From assembly GCA_949283375.1 (NCBI GenBank), contig CASDSM010000005.1, forward strand, positions 1 through 64,000: a DNA stretch of 64,000 nucleotides. The letters run 5' to 3'. The notes under the pieces are model-generated. The model saw only the letters and a program-made list of their open reading frames with translations, made no database searches and was not told the origin of the DNA. Position numbers and translations under genes: made by a program. Shown here piece after piece: positions 42,596-51,313 of this stretch (position 1 is its first letter; every line of letters starts with the position of its first letter). The DNA is from an uncultured Eubacteriales bacterium (GTDB lineage: Bacteria > Bacillota > Clostridia > Oscillospirales > Oscillospiraceae).

Positions 42596-43486
42596 TCATG
42601 CTCCTTTCAGGCCATGCAGTTGGATCGTCCACTCATTGCGATAGGTCTCCCCCGCCGGGAGGCGGAGCAGGTCCTCCTGTTCCTCCAGAATGGCGACCCG
42701 TCCCTGCGAGGAGGGAAGAGAGCACCACGGCTCGATGCAGAGGTAGGGGGCGTCCGTCTCCGGCATGTGCCAGAGCCCGAGGTAGGGCATCTGGGGGAAG
42801 GCGACGGTGATCGCGTGCCCGTCCCCGTCCGTCTCCAGCGTGACGGAGCGGGCCATATCGCGCAGCACGATGGCGTCGCGGTCAAACAGGTCGTGGCGCA
42901 GCGGCAGGACCGCTCCGTCCAGGAGGGGGAAGGCCTCCGCCGTCCCGTCCAGAAAGCAGTCGTCCGTGAAGCCCACCCGGACCGGCGCGCAGCGCTCGCC
43001 GAAGCGGAGGCGGTAATCGGCAAAGCTCCGCCCCGCCGCCAGCGGCACGTTGAAGCCGGGATGGCCGCCCAGGCCGAAGTACATCGTCCGCCGGTCACGG
43101 TTCTCCACCTCGTAGGAGATCGCCAGCGTGTCCCCCCGGAGCCGGTAGCGCACACGGAAGGCAAAGCGCCGGGGATAGGCGGCGTAGGTCCGCTCGTCCG
43201 AGGTCAGCTCGCAGACCAGCTCTGTCCCGCCCAGCGGCAGGAGCCGAAAATCGGCGTAGGGCGCCAGTCCGTGGATGTCCATATGGCCCAGATGCCCGTC
43301 CAGGTAATAGCTCCCCCGCGTCAGCCGGGCCACATAGGGGAAGAGGTTGAGCGCCCGGTCCGGCCAGTAGCGCGCGTCCCCCTGCCAGAGATATTCCGTC
43401 CCGTCCGCGCCGCGGATGGACTGGAGCTCCGCGCCCCGGTCGGCGACCGTCACAGTGAGAAATTCGTTGCGGATATTCGCCGTCAT
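42596..43486 (-). CDS. aldose 1-epimerase (mutarotase)-like protein
   Basis: A 296-residue beta-sandwich protein of the GalM/LacX-like superfamily that interconverts sugar anomers. Visible family blocks: GAELQSIRGADGTEYLWQGD, LPFV-equivalent NLFPYVARLTRGSYYLDG, the histidine in HMDIHGLAPY, GLGGHPGFNVPL with the second histidine, and CIEPWCSLP with the glutamate. ATG 43486 overlaps the kinase stop as ATGA; a GTG two codons earlier is possible. It would speed conversion of mannose released by the mannosidases to the form used by the isomerase. Confidence 0.86.
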   Translation of the reverse strand: MTANIRNEFLTVTVADRGAELQSIRGADGTEYLWQGDARYWPDRALNLFPYVARLTRGSYYLDGHLGHMDIHGLAPYADFRLLPLGGTELVCELTSDERTYAAYPRRFAFRVRYRLRGDTLAISYEVENRDRRTMYFGLGGHPGFNVPLAAGRSFADYRLRFGERCAPVRVGFTDDCFLDGTAEAFPLLDGAVLPLRHDLFDRDAIVLRDMARSVTLETDGDGHAITVAFPQMPYLGLWHMPETDAPYLCIEPWCSLPSSQGRVAILEEQEDLLRLPAGETYRNEWTIQLHGLKGA

Positions 43487-44439
43487 CGGCACACCATCCT
43501 CGCCATCACGTCCTCATAGGCCGGCACACTGGAGATGCCGCCCGGACGGGTGGTGGAGAGTCCGGCGGAGGTGCAGGCAAAGGCGGTGATCTCCTCCAGC
43601 TCCGCCTGGGTGAGCGACGCCGGGTCGCTCCCGCAGGACAGCAGCTTCCACACGGCGCTGCCGCCGAAGATGTCCCCCGCGCCGGTGGTGTCCGCCACCT
43701 GCAGGCCCTTCAGGCCGGGGACGCGGCTGGAGGCCGTCCGGTTGGCGGCCACGCAGCCCTCCGCCCCGCAGGTGACGAAGACCAGGCGGACGCCGAAGTG
43801 CTCCAGAATGTACTGCGCGCCCTCCTCCGGGTCAAGGCCCCAGAGGAAGCGCACCTCTTCATCGCTGATCTTGACCACGTCCGCCTGGGCGAGGCCCCAG
43901 AGGATCTGCTCCCTCGCCTCCTCCGGGTCCCGCCAGAGGGGCAGGCGGAGGTTGGGGTCATAGGTCACCAGCTTGCCGTGCGCCCGGGCGTAGGCCACCG
44001 CCGCGCGGGTGGCGGAGCGGGAGGGCTCGTCCGTCAGGGAGAGGGTGCCGAAGTGGAAGATCTTCGTCTCGTCGATCAGGCTCCAGTCCACCTCGTCCTC
44101 CGTGAGGCAGGTGTCCGCCCCCGGCTTGCGGGCGAAAGAGAAGTCGCGGTTGCCCGTCTCGTCCAGGGTGACAAAGGCCAGGGTGGTAAAGGCGTCGCGG
44201 CCGGCGATCAGGCCGCGCGTCTCGATGCCGGCGCGGGAGAGGGTCCTGGTCAGGAGCTGCCCGAAGGCGTCCTCCCCCACCTTGCCGATGAGGGCGGTCT
44301 TCGCCCCGAAGCGGCTGAGCGCGGCCAGGAAGTTGGCCGGGGCCCCGCCGGGGTGGGCCTGCATGGTGGGATATCCGTCCCGGTCCACGCCGGTACAGGT
44401 GAAATCAATGAGCAGCTCGCCCAGTGCAACTACGTCCAT
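43483..44439 (-). CDS. PfkB-family sugar kinase, probable fructokinase
   Basis: A 318-residue ribokinase-fold enzyme. Signature 1 is PGGAPANFLAALSRFG (~residue 30) and signature 2 with the catalytic aspartate is VADTTGAGDIFGGSAVW (~250). Length and the GELLIDFT start match bacterial fructokinases. Immediately upstream is a D-lyxose (mannose) isomerase gene, so the pair probably turns mannose into fructose and then fructose-6-phosphate. Specificity within PfkB kinases is hard to prove from sequence; ketogluconate or ribose kinases are alternatives. Confidence 0.85.
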   Translation of the reverse strand: MDVVALGELLIDFTCTGVDRDGYPTMQAHPGGAPANFLAALSRFGAKTALIGKVGEDAFGQLLTRTLSRAGIETRGLIAGRDAFTTLAFVTLDETGNRDFSFARKPGADTCLTEDEVDWSLIDETKIFHFGTLSLTDEPSRSATRAAVAYARAHGKLVTYDPNLRLPLWRDPEEAREQILWGLAQADVVKISDEEVRFLWGLDPEEGAQYILEHFGVRLVFVTCGAEGCVAANRTASSRVPGLKGLQVADTTGAGDIFGGSAVWKLLSCGSDPASLTQAELEEITAFACTSAGLSTTRPGGISSVPAYEDVMARMVCR

Positions 44440-44451
44440 CCGTCCGTCCTC

Positions 44452-45138
44452 TCACTTCGCAGCCGGATACTCGTTGCAGAGCAGGCGGTAGGGCGGCTCG
44501 TCCTCCTCAATGGCGGGGAAACGGCCCACCGGCGGATTGAAGCGGTTGTCCGTATTGTCGTCGTTGCACTGGCTCACCTCGCCGAGCAGGACGGGGCCGG
44601 TGCCCTCCTCCACCGAGAAGTCGTGGTAGAGGTACTGCTGGACGTGGATGCTCTCGCCCGGGGTGAGGCGGATCTGGCTCCCGGCGGGGACGGTGTAGGT
44701 CCGCCCGTCGGTGTGCACCGTCACGTCCGACTCATAGTCGATGGACTCGTCCGGCAGGCTGTTGTACACCCGGATGAGCACATTGCCGCCGCCGCGGTTG
44801 ATGATGTCCTCCGTCTTGTACCAGTGGAAGTGGTTGGGGGAATACTGCCCCTCCTTCAGGTAGAGCAGCTTCTCCGCGTAGACCTTGGGATACTTGTCCG
44901 CCATGGCGCGGTTGCCGTTGCGGATGGTGATGAGGGAAAAGCCCACCTTGTCAAAATCCCCCAGTCCGTAGTCGGTGATGTCCCAGCCGAGCATGCAGTC
45001 GCGGACCTCATCGTACTCGTGGCCGATGTCCTGCCACTGCTCCGGAGTGAAATGGCAGAAGGGGGGCAGATAGCAGCAGTGCTTCTCGCACATTGCCTCC
45101 AGCTCCCGAAGCGCCCGGTTGATTTCCGATCGTTTCAT
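44452..45138 (-). CDS. D-lyxose/D-mannose ketol-isomerase
   Basis: A 228-residue cupin isomerase. Family reaction: D-lyxose to D-xylulose and D-mannose to D-fructose. The metal ligands are visible in SPNHFHWYKTEDIINRGGG (two His, one Glu, ~residue 105) and HVQQYLYHDFSV (His, ~165). Length is that of the characterised E. coli O157 enzyme. In this setting of mannosidases and a fructokinase, mannose is the obvious substrate; it gives a route independent of ManA. It is first of the leftward set isomerase, kinase, mutarotase, beta-mannosidase, response regulator, YesL. Confidence 0.9.
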   Translation of the reverse strand: MKRSEINRALRELEAMCEKHCCYLPPFCHFTPEQWQDIGHEYDEVRDCMLGWDITDYGLGDFDKVGFSLITIRNGNRAMADKYPKVYAEKLLYLKEGQYSPNHFHWYKTEDIINRGGGNVLIRVYNSLPDESIDYESDVTVHTDGRTYTVPAGSQIRLTPGESIHVQQYLYHDFSVEEGTGPVLLGEVSQCNDDNTDNRFNPPVGRFPAIEEDEPPYRLLCNEYPAAK

Positions 45139-45330
45139 ACACAGTCAACTCCCTGTTTTTCAGATGATGGTGGTGTTTATGGCAACCGCGGCAGCGCCCG
45201 CCGGCCGGCATTGGGGCGTCTGTCTCGGCTTGCTGACCTGATGTGACCTGTCATTTTGTTCCCCGCGCGCCGCCGCTCCCGGCGGGCGGCGCTTTGGAGG
45301 CAAATCTCCTGTTTTCTGCAATTCGTCACT

Positions 45331-45360
45331 TTAACATGTTGAAGAGATCACTTTTATAAT
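45331..45360 (+). promoter_or_regulatory. promoter of the AraC-family gene
   Basis: TTAACA (45331-45336), 18-base spacer and perfect TATAAT (45355-45360) leave a leader of about 160 bases. The 386-base gap 45139-45524 must also hold the leftward promoter of the isomerase operon; I see no clear one. Confidence 0.55.
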
Positions 45361-45524
45361 GGTTCTTATCTATATTGTGCTATCAAAAGTCCAATGTTGC
45401 AAGGCGGAATATTTCGGAACAATATTGTTATATTGCGGTCCTTTTCACAAAATGTCAGGCTGAGAGGTGGCCGCGCCCCCGTCCGAAGCCGCCGGTCCCA
45501 TCCCGTTCACTGGAGGTAACTGCG

Positions 45525-46448
45525 ATGCAATGCGTCTATTTTGGCGACAAAGTGCCCAACTCTTTTGAGGAGCAGATCGATTTTTCCAGAGAAATGCCCT
45601 ATAGGATCAATATCAAACGATTTCATGCGGAGGATATCGTACCATTGCACCACGCAGACTCCATTGAGATTTTGCTGTGCGACGATCTGTGTGGGGAAAT
45701 TGTGATCGATTCCAATCATTTTCCACTCAGCGGCCGGCAGCTCTTCTTCATCCCGCCGCGCACCATCCACTCCAACACCGTGCTCCAGTGCGACGGGACG
45801 ATGCACGTCTTCAAGGTCAGCCTGAGCGAGATGAACCATTACATCCATCTGGAGCACTATCTGGAGGCCTGCGGCTGCCGTCTGGACCAGCTGCTCTATC
45901 TCCACCCCTCCTATGACGAGGCATACCAGTGCATCGAGGCGCTGCTGCGCTATGACGGCTCTCTGCGCGAGTGTCTGCCGCAGGTGCTCCGGCTCTTCTC
46001 CATCCTCTCGCGCCACGCGGACACCCAGCGCAGTCCGGAGCTCCACTCCCAGCCGCGCAACTCCAGCCTGCAGGAGCTCATCACCTGGACCAACCGGAAC
46101 TACATGCGCAAGATCACCATCGACGAGGTCGCCCGGATGACGGGCTACAGCAAGTACTACTTTTGCAGCTATTTCAAGTCGCACACCGGGATGACCTATA
46201 TGAACTATCTCAACAGCGTGCGCATCTCCCACGCCTGCCGGATGCTCTCGCGCGGGGAGCCGGTGCAGACGGTCTGCCGGAACACCGGCTTTGAGAACAT
46301 CTCCTACTTCATCCAGATGTTCAAGCGCATCCAGCACATCACGCCGCACCAGTACGCCTGCCAGCAGAAGCGCCTCCAGCAGGAGCGGGCGGAGGAGGAG
46401 GGGGCGGAGACCCCTCACGCGCCGTCTCAGGCGGACGAAGCGCGGTGA
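45525..46448 (+). CDS. AraC-family transcriptional regulator with cupin sensor
   Basis: A 307-residue regulator. The N-terminal cupin-like sensor (1-150) includes IVPLHHADSIEILL and LFFIPPRTIHSNT, the usual sugar-binding half. The C-terminal double helix-turn-helix reads KITIDEVARMTGYSKYYFCSYFK and VQTVCRNTGFENISYFIQMFK. A Glu/Gln-rich tail is added. ATG 45525 has TGGAGGTAA upstream; earlier in-frame starts lack a site. It diverges from the mannose isomerase operon and probably controls it. Confidence 0.92.
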   Translation: MQCVYFGDKVPNSFEEQIDFSREMPYRINIKRFHAEDIVPLHHADSIEILLCDDLCGEIVIDSNHFPLSGRQLFFIPPRTIHSNTVLQCDGTMHVFKVSLSEMNHYIHLEHYLEACGCRLDQLLYLHPSYDEAYQCIEALLRYDGSLRECLPQVLRLFSILSRHADTQRSPELHSQPRNSSLQELITWTNRNYMRKITIDEVARMTGYSKYYFCSYFKSHTGMTYMNYLNSVRISHACRMLSRGEPVQTVCRNTGFENISYFIQMFKRIQHITPHQYACQQKRLQQERAEEEGAETPHAPSQADEAR

Positions 46449-46453
46449 TTTTG

Positions 46454-46510
46454 GACGCACGGAAAAAACCACCCGCTCCGGCTCGATGCAGTGCCAGTGC
46501 GGGTGGTTCC
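46454..46510 (-). terminator. terminator repeat, copy 1 (after the esterase gene)
   Basis: A hairpin with ACCACCCGC / GCGGGTGGT arms around a mismatched middle; leftward it ends in TTTTTT. About 52 of 57 positions match the copy at 48185-48240, in the same orientation. It terminates the minus-strand esterase gene and lies six bases past the AraC gene's stop. Confidence 0.8.
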
Positions 46511-46593
46511 TTCCTCAAGGGGCGGCAGGCCGCCATTTAGATGTCAGGGTGTCTCGCCGGGGACGGCGGGGGCCGCCCTGTGTCCGGGGAGAC

Positions 46594-48075
46594 TTACTTG
46601 CTCTGCTCGGAGAGCCACTGCCACAGGCTGACGCCCTCTTCCTCACACTGGTTGTTGAAGAAGTAGAGCCAGGACCAGTGGCCCATGTACTGATAGGCCG
46701 CCCCGTCCTCGCCGGTGTAGAGGCCGGTGGTGTCGTGGACGTCGGGGAAGACGCTGGTGTGCACGTCCGCGCCGATCGCCTGCAGGCGCTCGATGGTGGG
46801 GATCTCATAGAGATCGGGCGGCACGACGGTGTCGTTCTCCGCGTAGACGAACCAGACCGGGAGGTCCGCAATGCTCGCGAGCTGCTCGTCCGTGATGCCC
46901 GCGTCCAGATACGCCTCGCAGATGGGGAAGGCGGCGGCGAAGTAGTCCGGATAGGCGAGGATCAGGTTCATCGTCATGTAGCCGCCGTTGGAGCAGCCGC
47001 CGACATAGATGCGGTCAGCGTCAATGTTCGGGTTGGCCGCCACATAGCTGTCGATCAGCTCCTTGAGCGTCGGGAGATAGATGGAGTCGGTGCCGGGATT
47101 GTCCTGCCAGTTCCCCTCCTCGTCATAGCAGAGCCAGAACTGGGGGGTCTGCGGGGTGAGGACATAGGCCCCGCCCATGATGGACTGGAACTCCTCCCCG
47201 TACAGGGCAGTGACCTTGTTGCCCAGCAGCGGGATGGTGGTGTCGGTGCCGCCCTCGCCCGCGCCGTGGATCCAGATCACCAGGGGATGCTTCTCCCCGT
47301 CGTCAGCCGGGGCGTAGGAGGCGTAGGTCAGCGTCTTGCCGTCCGCGCCGGTGAAGCTGCCGGAGAGGTCCACCCCCTCGAGCTGGGGCATGAGGGCGGC
47401 GGAGAGGTCCACGGCGGGCTCCACGGAGAGGGCGGCCACCGCCGTGCCGTCCTCCGCGGCCAGCGCGCTGCCCTCGGCGAGGGTGATGGCCAGCTCATAG
47501 GGGCTGCACACGGTGTTCTGCCCGGTGATCACGTCATAGCAGTAAGGGGAGCCGGTGTTGGGGTCGTAGGCGAGCTCGAGGGCGAGCTTGTCCGAGGCGC
47601 CCTCCACCTGATTGCCCGCCTCATCGCAGGGATAGACGGCGGTGACGGTGCGCGGGGCCTCCGAGGTGACGTGGACCGTCGGGTCCAGGCTCTCGTCCTG
47701 CAGAGCGGCCCAGTTGAAGGACTCCTTGGTCTCCACCACGGTGAAGGACTCCGGCGAGACGCCGTCCGCCGTGACCGCCTGGTTCAGCGTCAGGATGGTC
47801 TTGGTGACGGCGGGGCCCCAGTCAAAGCCCTCGACCACGACGGTCTGGGTCGCCGTGAGCGCCGCGTCCGACCCGGCGGCATCCTCCGTGCCGGCGTCCT
47901 CCGGGGCGGCATCTTCGGCGTCGCCGCCCGCCTCCGTCTCGCCGCCGGTCTCTGTCCCGGCGGAGCCGCTCTCGTCCGCGGCGTCGCCGCCGGAGCTGTC
48001 CTGCGACGCGCCGCAGGCGGCCAGGGCCAGCAGCATGGCCAGGGCCAGCAGGAGCGCTGTCATCTTCTGCATCAT
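46594..48075 (-). CDS. alpha/beta-hydrolase lipoprotein (PHB-depolymerase/acetylxylan-esterase-like)
   Basis: A 493-residue surface lipoprotein. Signal peptide and lipobox LLALAAC (cysteine ~20) are followed by an acidic Gly/Ser/Glu linker to ~65 and a beta-rich domain to ~240. The hydrolase domain has nucleophile GGCSNGGYM (~residue 370), acid YAENDTVVPP (~425) and histidine MGHWSW (~475). This architecture is seen in secreted esterases that release feruloyl, acetyl or similar groups from polysaccharides, but peptidase activity cannot be excluded. GGGAGGAATGTAC supports ATG 48075. It is bracketed by two copies of the same terminator sequence. Confidence 0.82.
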   Translation of the reverse strand: MMQKMTALLLALAMLLALAACGASQDSSGGDAADESGSAGTETGGETEAGGDAEDAAPEDAGTEDAAGSDAALTATQTVVVEGFDWGPAVTKTILTLNQAVTADGVSPESFTVVETKESFNWAALQDESLDPTVHVTSEAPRTVTAVYPCDEAGNQVEGASDKLALELAYDPNTGSPYCYDVITGQNTVCSPYELAITLAEGSALAAEDGTAVAALSVEPAVDLSAALMPQLEGVDLSGSFTGADGKTLTYASYAPADDGEKHPLVIWIHGAGEGGTDTTIPLLGNKVTALYGEEFQSIMGGAYVLTPQTPQFWLCYDEEGNWQDNPGTDSIYLPTLKELIDSYVAANPNIDADRIYVGGCSNGGYMTMNLILAYPDYFAAAFPICEAYLDAGITDEQLASIADLPVWFVYAENDTVVPPDLYEIPTIERLQAIGADVHTSVFPDVHDTTGLYTGEDGAAYQYMGHWSWLYFFNNQCEEEGVSLWQWLSEQSK

Positions 48076-48184
48076 GTACATTCCTCCCTGTCTTTTTCTG
48101 TTCCGCCGGTGATGGCGGCTCTGGTCAAATGATACCATACCAAAGAAAAAAAGAACAGAGCTTTTGTGAAAAAATACAGAAGAA

Positions 48185-48240
48185 GACGCACAAAAAAACC
48201 ACCCGCACCGGCCTGATGCAGTGCCGGTGCGGGTGGTTCC
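48185..48240 (-). terminator. terminator repeat, copy 2 (after the zinc-ribbon TPR gene)
   Basis: Perfect 15-base stem ACCACCCGCACCGGC / GCCGGTGCGGGTGGT. Leftward it is followed by TTTTTTT, an excellent intrinsic terminator for the gene ending at 48281. It is a direct repeat of 46454-46510. Confidence 0.88.
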
Positions 48241-48280
48241 CTTTTATTTTATCCTTCTGCCGCGCCCGGCGCGGGTCTGG

Positions 48281-49825
48281 TCAGCTCCGGAAGAGCACGA
48301 GTTCCGAGAGCAGAACATAGAGACGATCCCAGTTTTCCGCCGTCCCCTGGAAGGTGAGCCACTGGACCCCCGTCAGGTCCGCCTGGATCGTCACCGGCGC
48401 AGTGGTCCGGCTCAGCTCGACGGAGTAGAGCAGCTCGGAGTTGTCGCCATACACCATGAGCCATCCGTTCGTTGAATCGCTGTTGTCCCGCACCGCCGCA
48501 GTGCCGGAGAGACGGCTGTACGCGCCGCCCAGATAGACGGTAAAGAAAGCGCGATCTTCATACAGCTCCATTTCCAGCAGGTTGGATGGGCTGTACACCG
48601 TGCCGATCACATCCACATAGACCTCGCCGTCCTCCGGGCGCTCCAAATAGTTGGAGTCGGACACTGTCATGTCGCTCAGGCGGACCGGCTTGGCGTTTTC
48701 CGTCTGGCTGCGCAGGTTCTGGAGCGTCTCATTGCCCGGCAGGACGGAGAGGGCCGCGTCGATCAGCGCGAGCGCACCGTCATAGTCGTCCTGGGACACC
48801 AGGTCCGCCACCTGTCCGCCGACATAGGACACATACTCCGTCTGGGCGGAGGCCAGCAGGGCCTGCAGCTCGGGATCCCCCTCGTTGCGCTGGAGCGCGT
48901 CGGAGATCAGGCTGAACGCGTCCTCAAATCTGCCCTCGCTGATGGCCACGCTGCCGTCCGTGAGTGCACGGCTCTTGACGCTGGCGGAGTAGCTGCTCTT
49001 CAGCTCGTCGAGCTTCTGAGTGAGCTGCTCATCCCCCGGCAGGACGGAGAGAGCGGTGTTCACCAGCGTGATCGCCGTCTCATACGCCGCGTCGCTCTCC
49101 GGTGTGCCCACCTGGTTCAGGATCTCCTCGCGGTAGCCGTCTGTCGCCTCGACGATGCGCTCCTGCGCCAGATCATAGTTGCTGTCAGACTCCACCACGT
49201 TCTTGTACTCCGCCAGTGCAGCGGCATAGTCTCCGTCGGCATAGTATTCCTCCGCCGCGCGGTAGGCCTTCTTGGACGCGAAGAGCTCATCGAGCATCTC
49301 GAGCTGCTGCGCGCAGTCTGACGCGGCCTCCATCTCCGGCATCTGCGCGAGCGCCTCCAGTTTGCCGCGCGCCTCCTCATAGGTCAGCTCGCCGCTCTCA
49401 TAGGCGTCCAGCATGCCGGATGTCTGGCGGCTGAGCAGGAAGTCGAGCAGCTTCTCCTGGAAGAAGACGCCCTGCACGTCCGACCGGTAGACGCTCACCG
49501 CATTGTCATAGTCCGCATGCTCGAGCGCGTCGCTGACCTCCTTGGCAGGTGAGAACATCACGATGACCGTCAGCACCGCCGCACACACCGCCACGACGCC
49601 CAGCAGGCTGACCAGCGTGACGAAGGCCTTTTTCGGTCCGGACCACTTCTTCTTCGGGGGTTTCACCGGCACCGGCGGCTCGACATGCAGCGGACCGTCC
49701 ACCGGCTCGGAGATCACCAGGTTCTCTCCCGGCTTTGACGACGGCTCCTCCGCACAGCTCATCCCGCAGTAGGGGCAGAACCGGCTTCCATCTCTGATCT
49801 CTTTTCCGCAGTTTCTGCAATACAT
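48281..49825 (-). CDS. zinc-ribbon, TPR and NPCBM-like membrane protein
   Basis: A 514-residue protein of composite design. Residues 3-22 form a zinc ribbon (CRNCGKEIRDGSRFCPYCG). One membrane span follows near 66-90 (FVTLVSLLGVVAVCAAVLTVIV), placing the rest outside. Residues ~95-385 are helical TPR-like repeats with several Ala/Tyr/Glu-rich units (EYYADGDYAAALAEYKN; DYDGALALIDAALSVLPGN). The last ~120 residues resemble an NPCBM sugar-binding sandwich (YLGGAYSRLSGTAAVRD, GWLMVYGDNSELLYSVELS). Function unknown; it looks like a surface sensor or scaffold. It is 42 bases downstream of a similar zinc-ribbon gene with a lectin domain. Confidence 0.82.
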   Translation of the reverse strand: MYCRNCGKEIRDGSRFCPYCGMSCAEEPSSKPGENLVISEPVDGPLHVEPPVPVKPPKKKWSGPKKAFVTLVSLLGVVAVCAAVLTVIVMFSPAKEVSDALEHADYDNAVSVYRSDVQGVFFQEKLLDFLLSRQTSGMLDAYESGELTYEEARGKLEALAQMPEMEAASDCAQQLEMLDELFASKKAYRAAEEYYADGDYAAALAEYKNVVESDSNYDLAQERIVEATDGYREEILNQVGTPESDAAYETAITLVNTALSVLPGDEQLTQKLDELKSSYSASVKSRALTDGSVAISEGRFEDAFSLISDALQRNEGDPELQALLASAQTEYVSYVGGQVADLVSQDDYDGALALIDAALSVLPGNETLQNLRSQTENAKPVRLSDMTVSDSNYLERPEDGEVYVDVIGTVYSPSNLLEMELYEDRAFFTVYLGGAYSRLSGTAAVRDNSDSTNGWLMVYGDNSELLYSVELSRTTAPVTIQADLTGVQWLTFQGTAENWDRLYVLLSELVLFRS

Positions 49826-49867
49826 CTCTGACTCCTCCTCCGCTCTTTCTGTCTGTTTTGTCTTCTG

Positions 49868-51184
49868 TCAGTAGTCCCACTCACAGATATAGGGGTTGCT
49901 CTGGCCGTCCTTGTCGTCCCACTCCGAGGCGTGCGTGCCCCACCACTCGCCGCTGTCATCGTGGTACTCTCCGGTCTGGTCAAAGGTCAACAGCGTGATG
50001 TAGTCCTGGTCCTTGTACTCTCTGTAGTTGTCCGGCTGGTTCAGATAGCCCCAGTTGGTGTACTCAAACGGCTCACCGGTCACCCAGACAAAGGTCCCCT
50101 CCTGGTCGCGGTCGGTGCCGCCGAGCAGGAATGCCTTCTCCCTGCTGTAAGTGCAGGCGAGCTGGTAGACAAATTCATTCTCCTCCGCGCTGGTGATGGT
50201 GGCCAGATGGCCGCCCATCGCCTCGCAGGCGGCCTGAGCGCTCTCCCAGTCCGTCTCTTCCATGCAGACCAGATAGTGATGTCCGTTATACTCCACCGTG
50301 CCCACCGGGAACGAGACCTCCGGCGCAGCCGGCGCCGCGCAGGTCACCACGCAGTTGGCAGAGAGCTCCGGGGCCTCCGCCCCGCCGGAGACGGTCGCGG
50401 TCACAACGCACGTCCCCTCGCCCGTCCAGTTCACCTGCGCCGTCAGGGCGTCTTCTGTCTTTGTGACAGAGGCGACCGTCTCATCACTGCTGGACCACTC
50501 CACCGTATACGAGCCGTCTCCGGCCGCGTCCCACTCCAGCAGAGCGGTGAGCGGCGCGGAACCGCCCTCCTCCAGCGAGAGGGACTGGGTGTCCAGCGTG
50601 AGCGTTGCGATCTCCTCCGGGGCCTCGCAGGTCACCAGGCAGGCATCCGTCACCGCCTGGCCGCCTGTGCCGCCATCCTGCGCGGACGCCGTGATGGTGC
50701 AGCTCCCCTCGCCGGTCCAGCGCACCTGTGCCGTCAGCGCCCCGGTGGACTCCACCTCCGCCACGGACGGGTCGCTGCTGGTCCAGCGCACGCTGACCTC
50801 CTCCCCGCCATCCGGGGCGAGCACAGCGGTGAGGGTCTCCGTCTCCCCCTGCGCGATGGAGAGATCGTGCACTGTGAGAGAGAGCGACAGCGCCGCGCGG
50901 TTCCAGTCAAAGGGATCTGTGATCCAGATGGCCAGCGCCGCGCACAGCGCCAGCGACAACACGGCGCAGGCCACGCGAAGGAGCACCGCCACCCTCTGCC
51001 TGCTCCGGCAGTCGCCGCACAGCGTCGTGCCCGGCGGGCAGGGCTTCCCGCACCGGCGGCAGAACTGCGCGGGAGGCGGGGTCTGACCCGCAGCGGGCGG
51101 CTCGTGCGGCACAAGCCTCGTCCCGCACACGGTGCAGAACTGTGCCTGCCCCGAGCGCTCCACGCGGCATTTTGGACAGTACAT
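49868..51184 (-). CDS. zinc-ribbon, Ig-like and C-type-lectin membrane protein
   Basis: A 438-residue protein. Two N-terminal zinc ribbons (CPKC...CTVC and CRRCGKPCPPGTTLCGDC) are followed by one membrane span (~70-92, VACAVLSLALCAALAIWI). Two bacterial Ig-like (BIG2) units come next, each with a WxSSDxxVA motif and ending TVTC or VTCAAP-like. A C-terminal C-type lectin fold (~300-438) shows HHYLVCMEETDWESAQAACE, GGHLATITSAEENEFV, FVWVTGEPFEYTNW and NPYICEWDY. The lectin part would display outside the cell; ligand unknown. The long shared design with neighbours (inner zinc ribbon, outer adhesive domain) is the notable point. Confidence 0.86.
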   Translation of the reverse strand: MYCPKCRVERSGQAQFCTVCGTRLVPHEPPAAGQTPPPAQFCRRCGKPCPPGTTLCGDCRSRQRVAVLLRVACAVLSLALCAALAIWITDPFDWNRAALSLSLTVHDLSIAQGETETLTAVLAPDGGEEVSVRWTSSDPSVAEVESTGALTAQVRWTGEGSCTITASAQDGGTGGQAVTDACLVTCEAPEEIATLTLDTQSLSLEEGGSAPLTALLEWDAAGDGSYTVEWSSSDETVASVTKTEDALTAQVNWTGEGTCVVTATVSGGAEAPELSANCVVTCAAPAAPEVSFPVGTVEYNGHHYLVCMEETDWESAQAACEAMGGHLATITSAEENEFVYQLACTYSREKAFLLGGTDRDQEGTFVWVTGEPFEYTNWGYLNQPDNYREYKDQDYITLLTFDQTGEYHDDSGEWWGTHASEWDDKDGQSNPYICEWDY

Positions 51185-51219
51185 ACCTCTTCTTCCTCCC
51201 TCCGCCGGCGAGAACCCGC

Positions 51220-51248
51220 TTGACGCCGTCCTGCCGGGCAGATAAAAT
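51220..51248 (+). promoter_or_regulatory. promoter of the GDPD gene
   Basis: TTGACG (51220-51225), 17-base spacer and TAAAAT (51243-51248), 66 bases before the start. The AT-rich stretch to 51260 probably also serves the divergent lectin-protein gene. Confidence 0.65.
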
Positions 51249-51313
51249 AATATAAATGACAATTGCACGACCGCCCTGGACGGGCGGATCTTTTTCAGGC
51301 AAGGTGTCCCGCC

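Noticed and set aside
40231..42810. An 859-codon plus-strand frame opposite the GH2 gene
   Set aside because: Antisense shadow of the beta-mannosidase and mutarotase end; no start site or motif.
49868..51184. Diversity-generating retroelement target because of the C-type lectin fold
   Set aside because: No reverse transcriptase, accessory gene or template/variable repeat pair is seen in the window.
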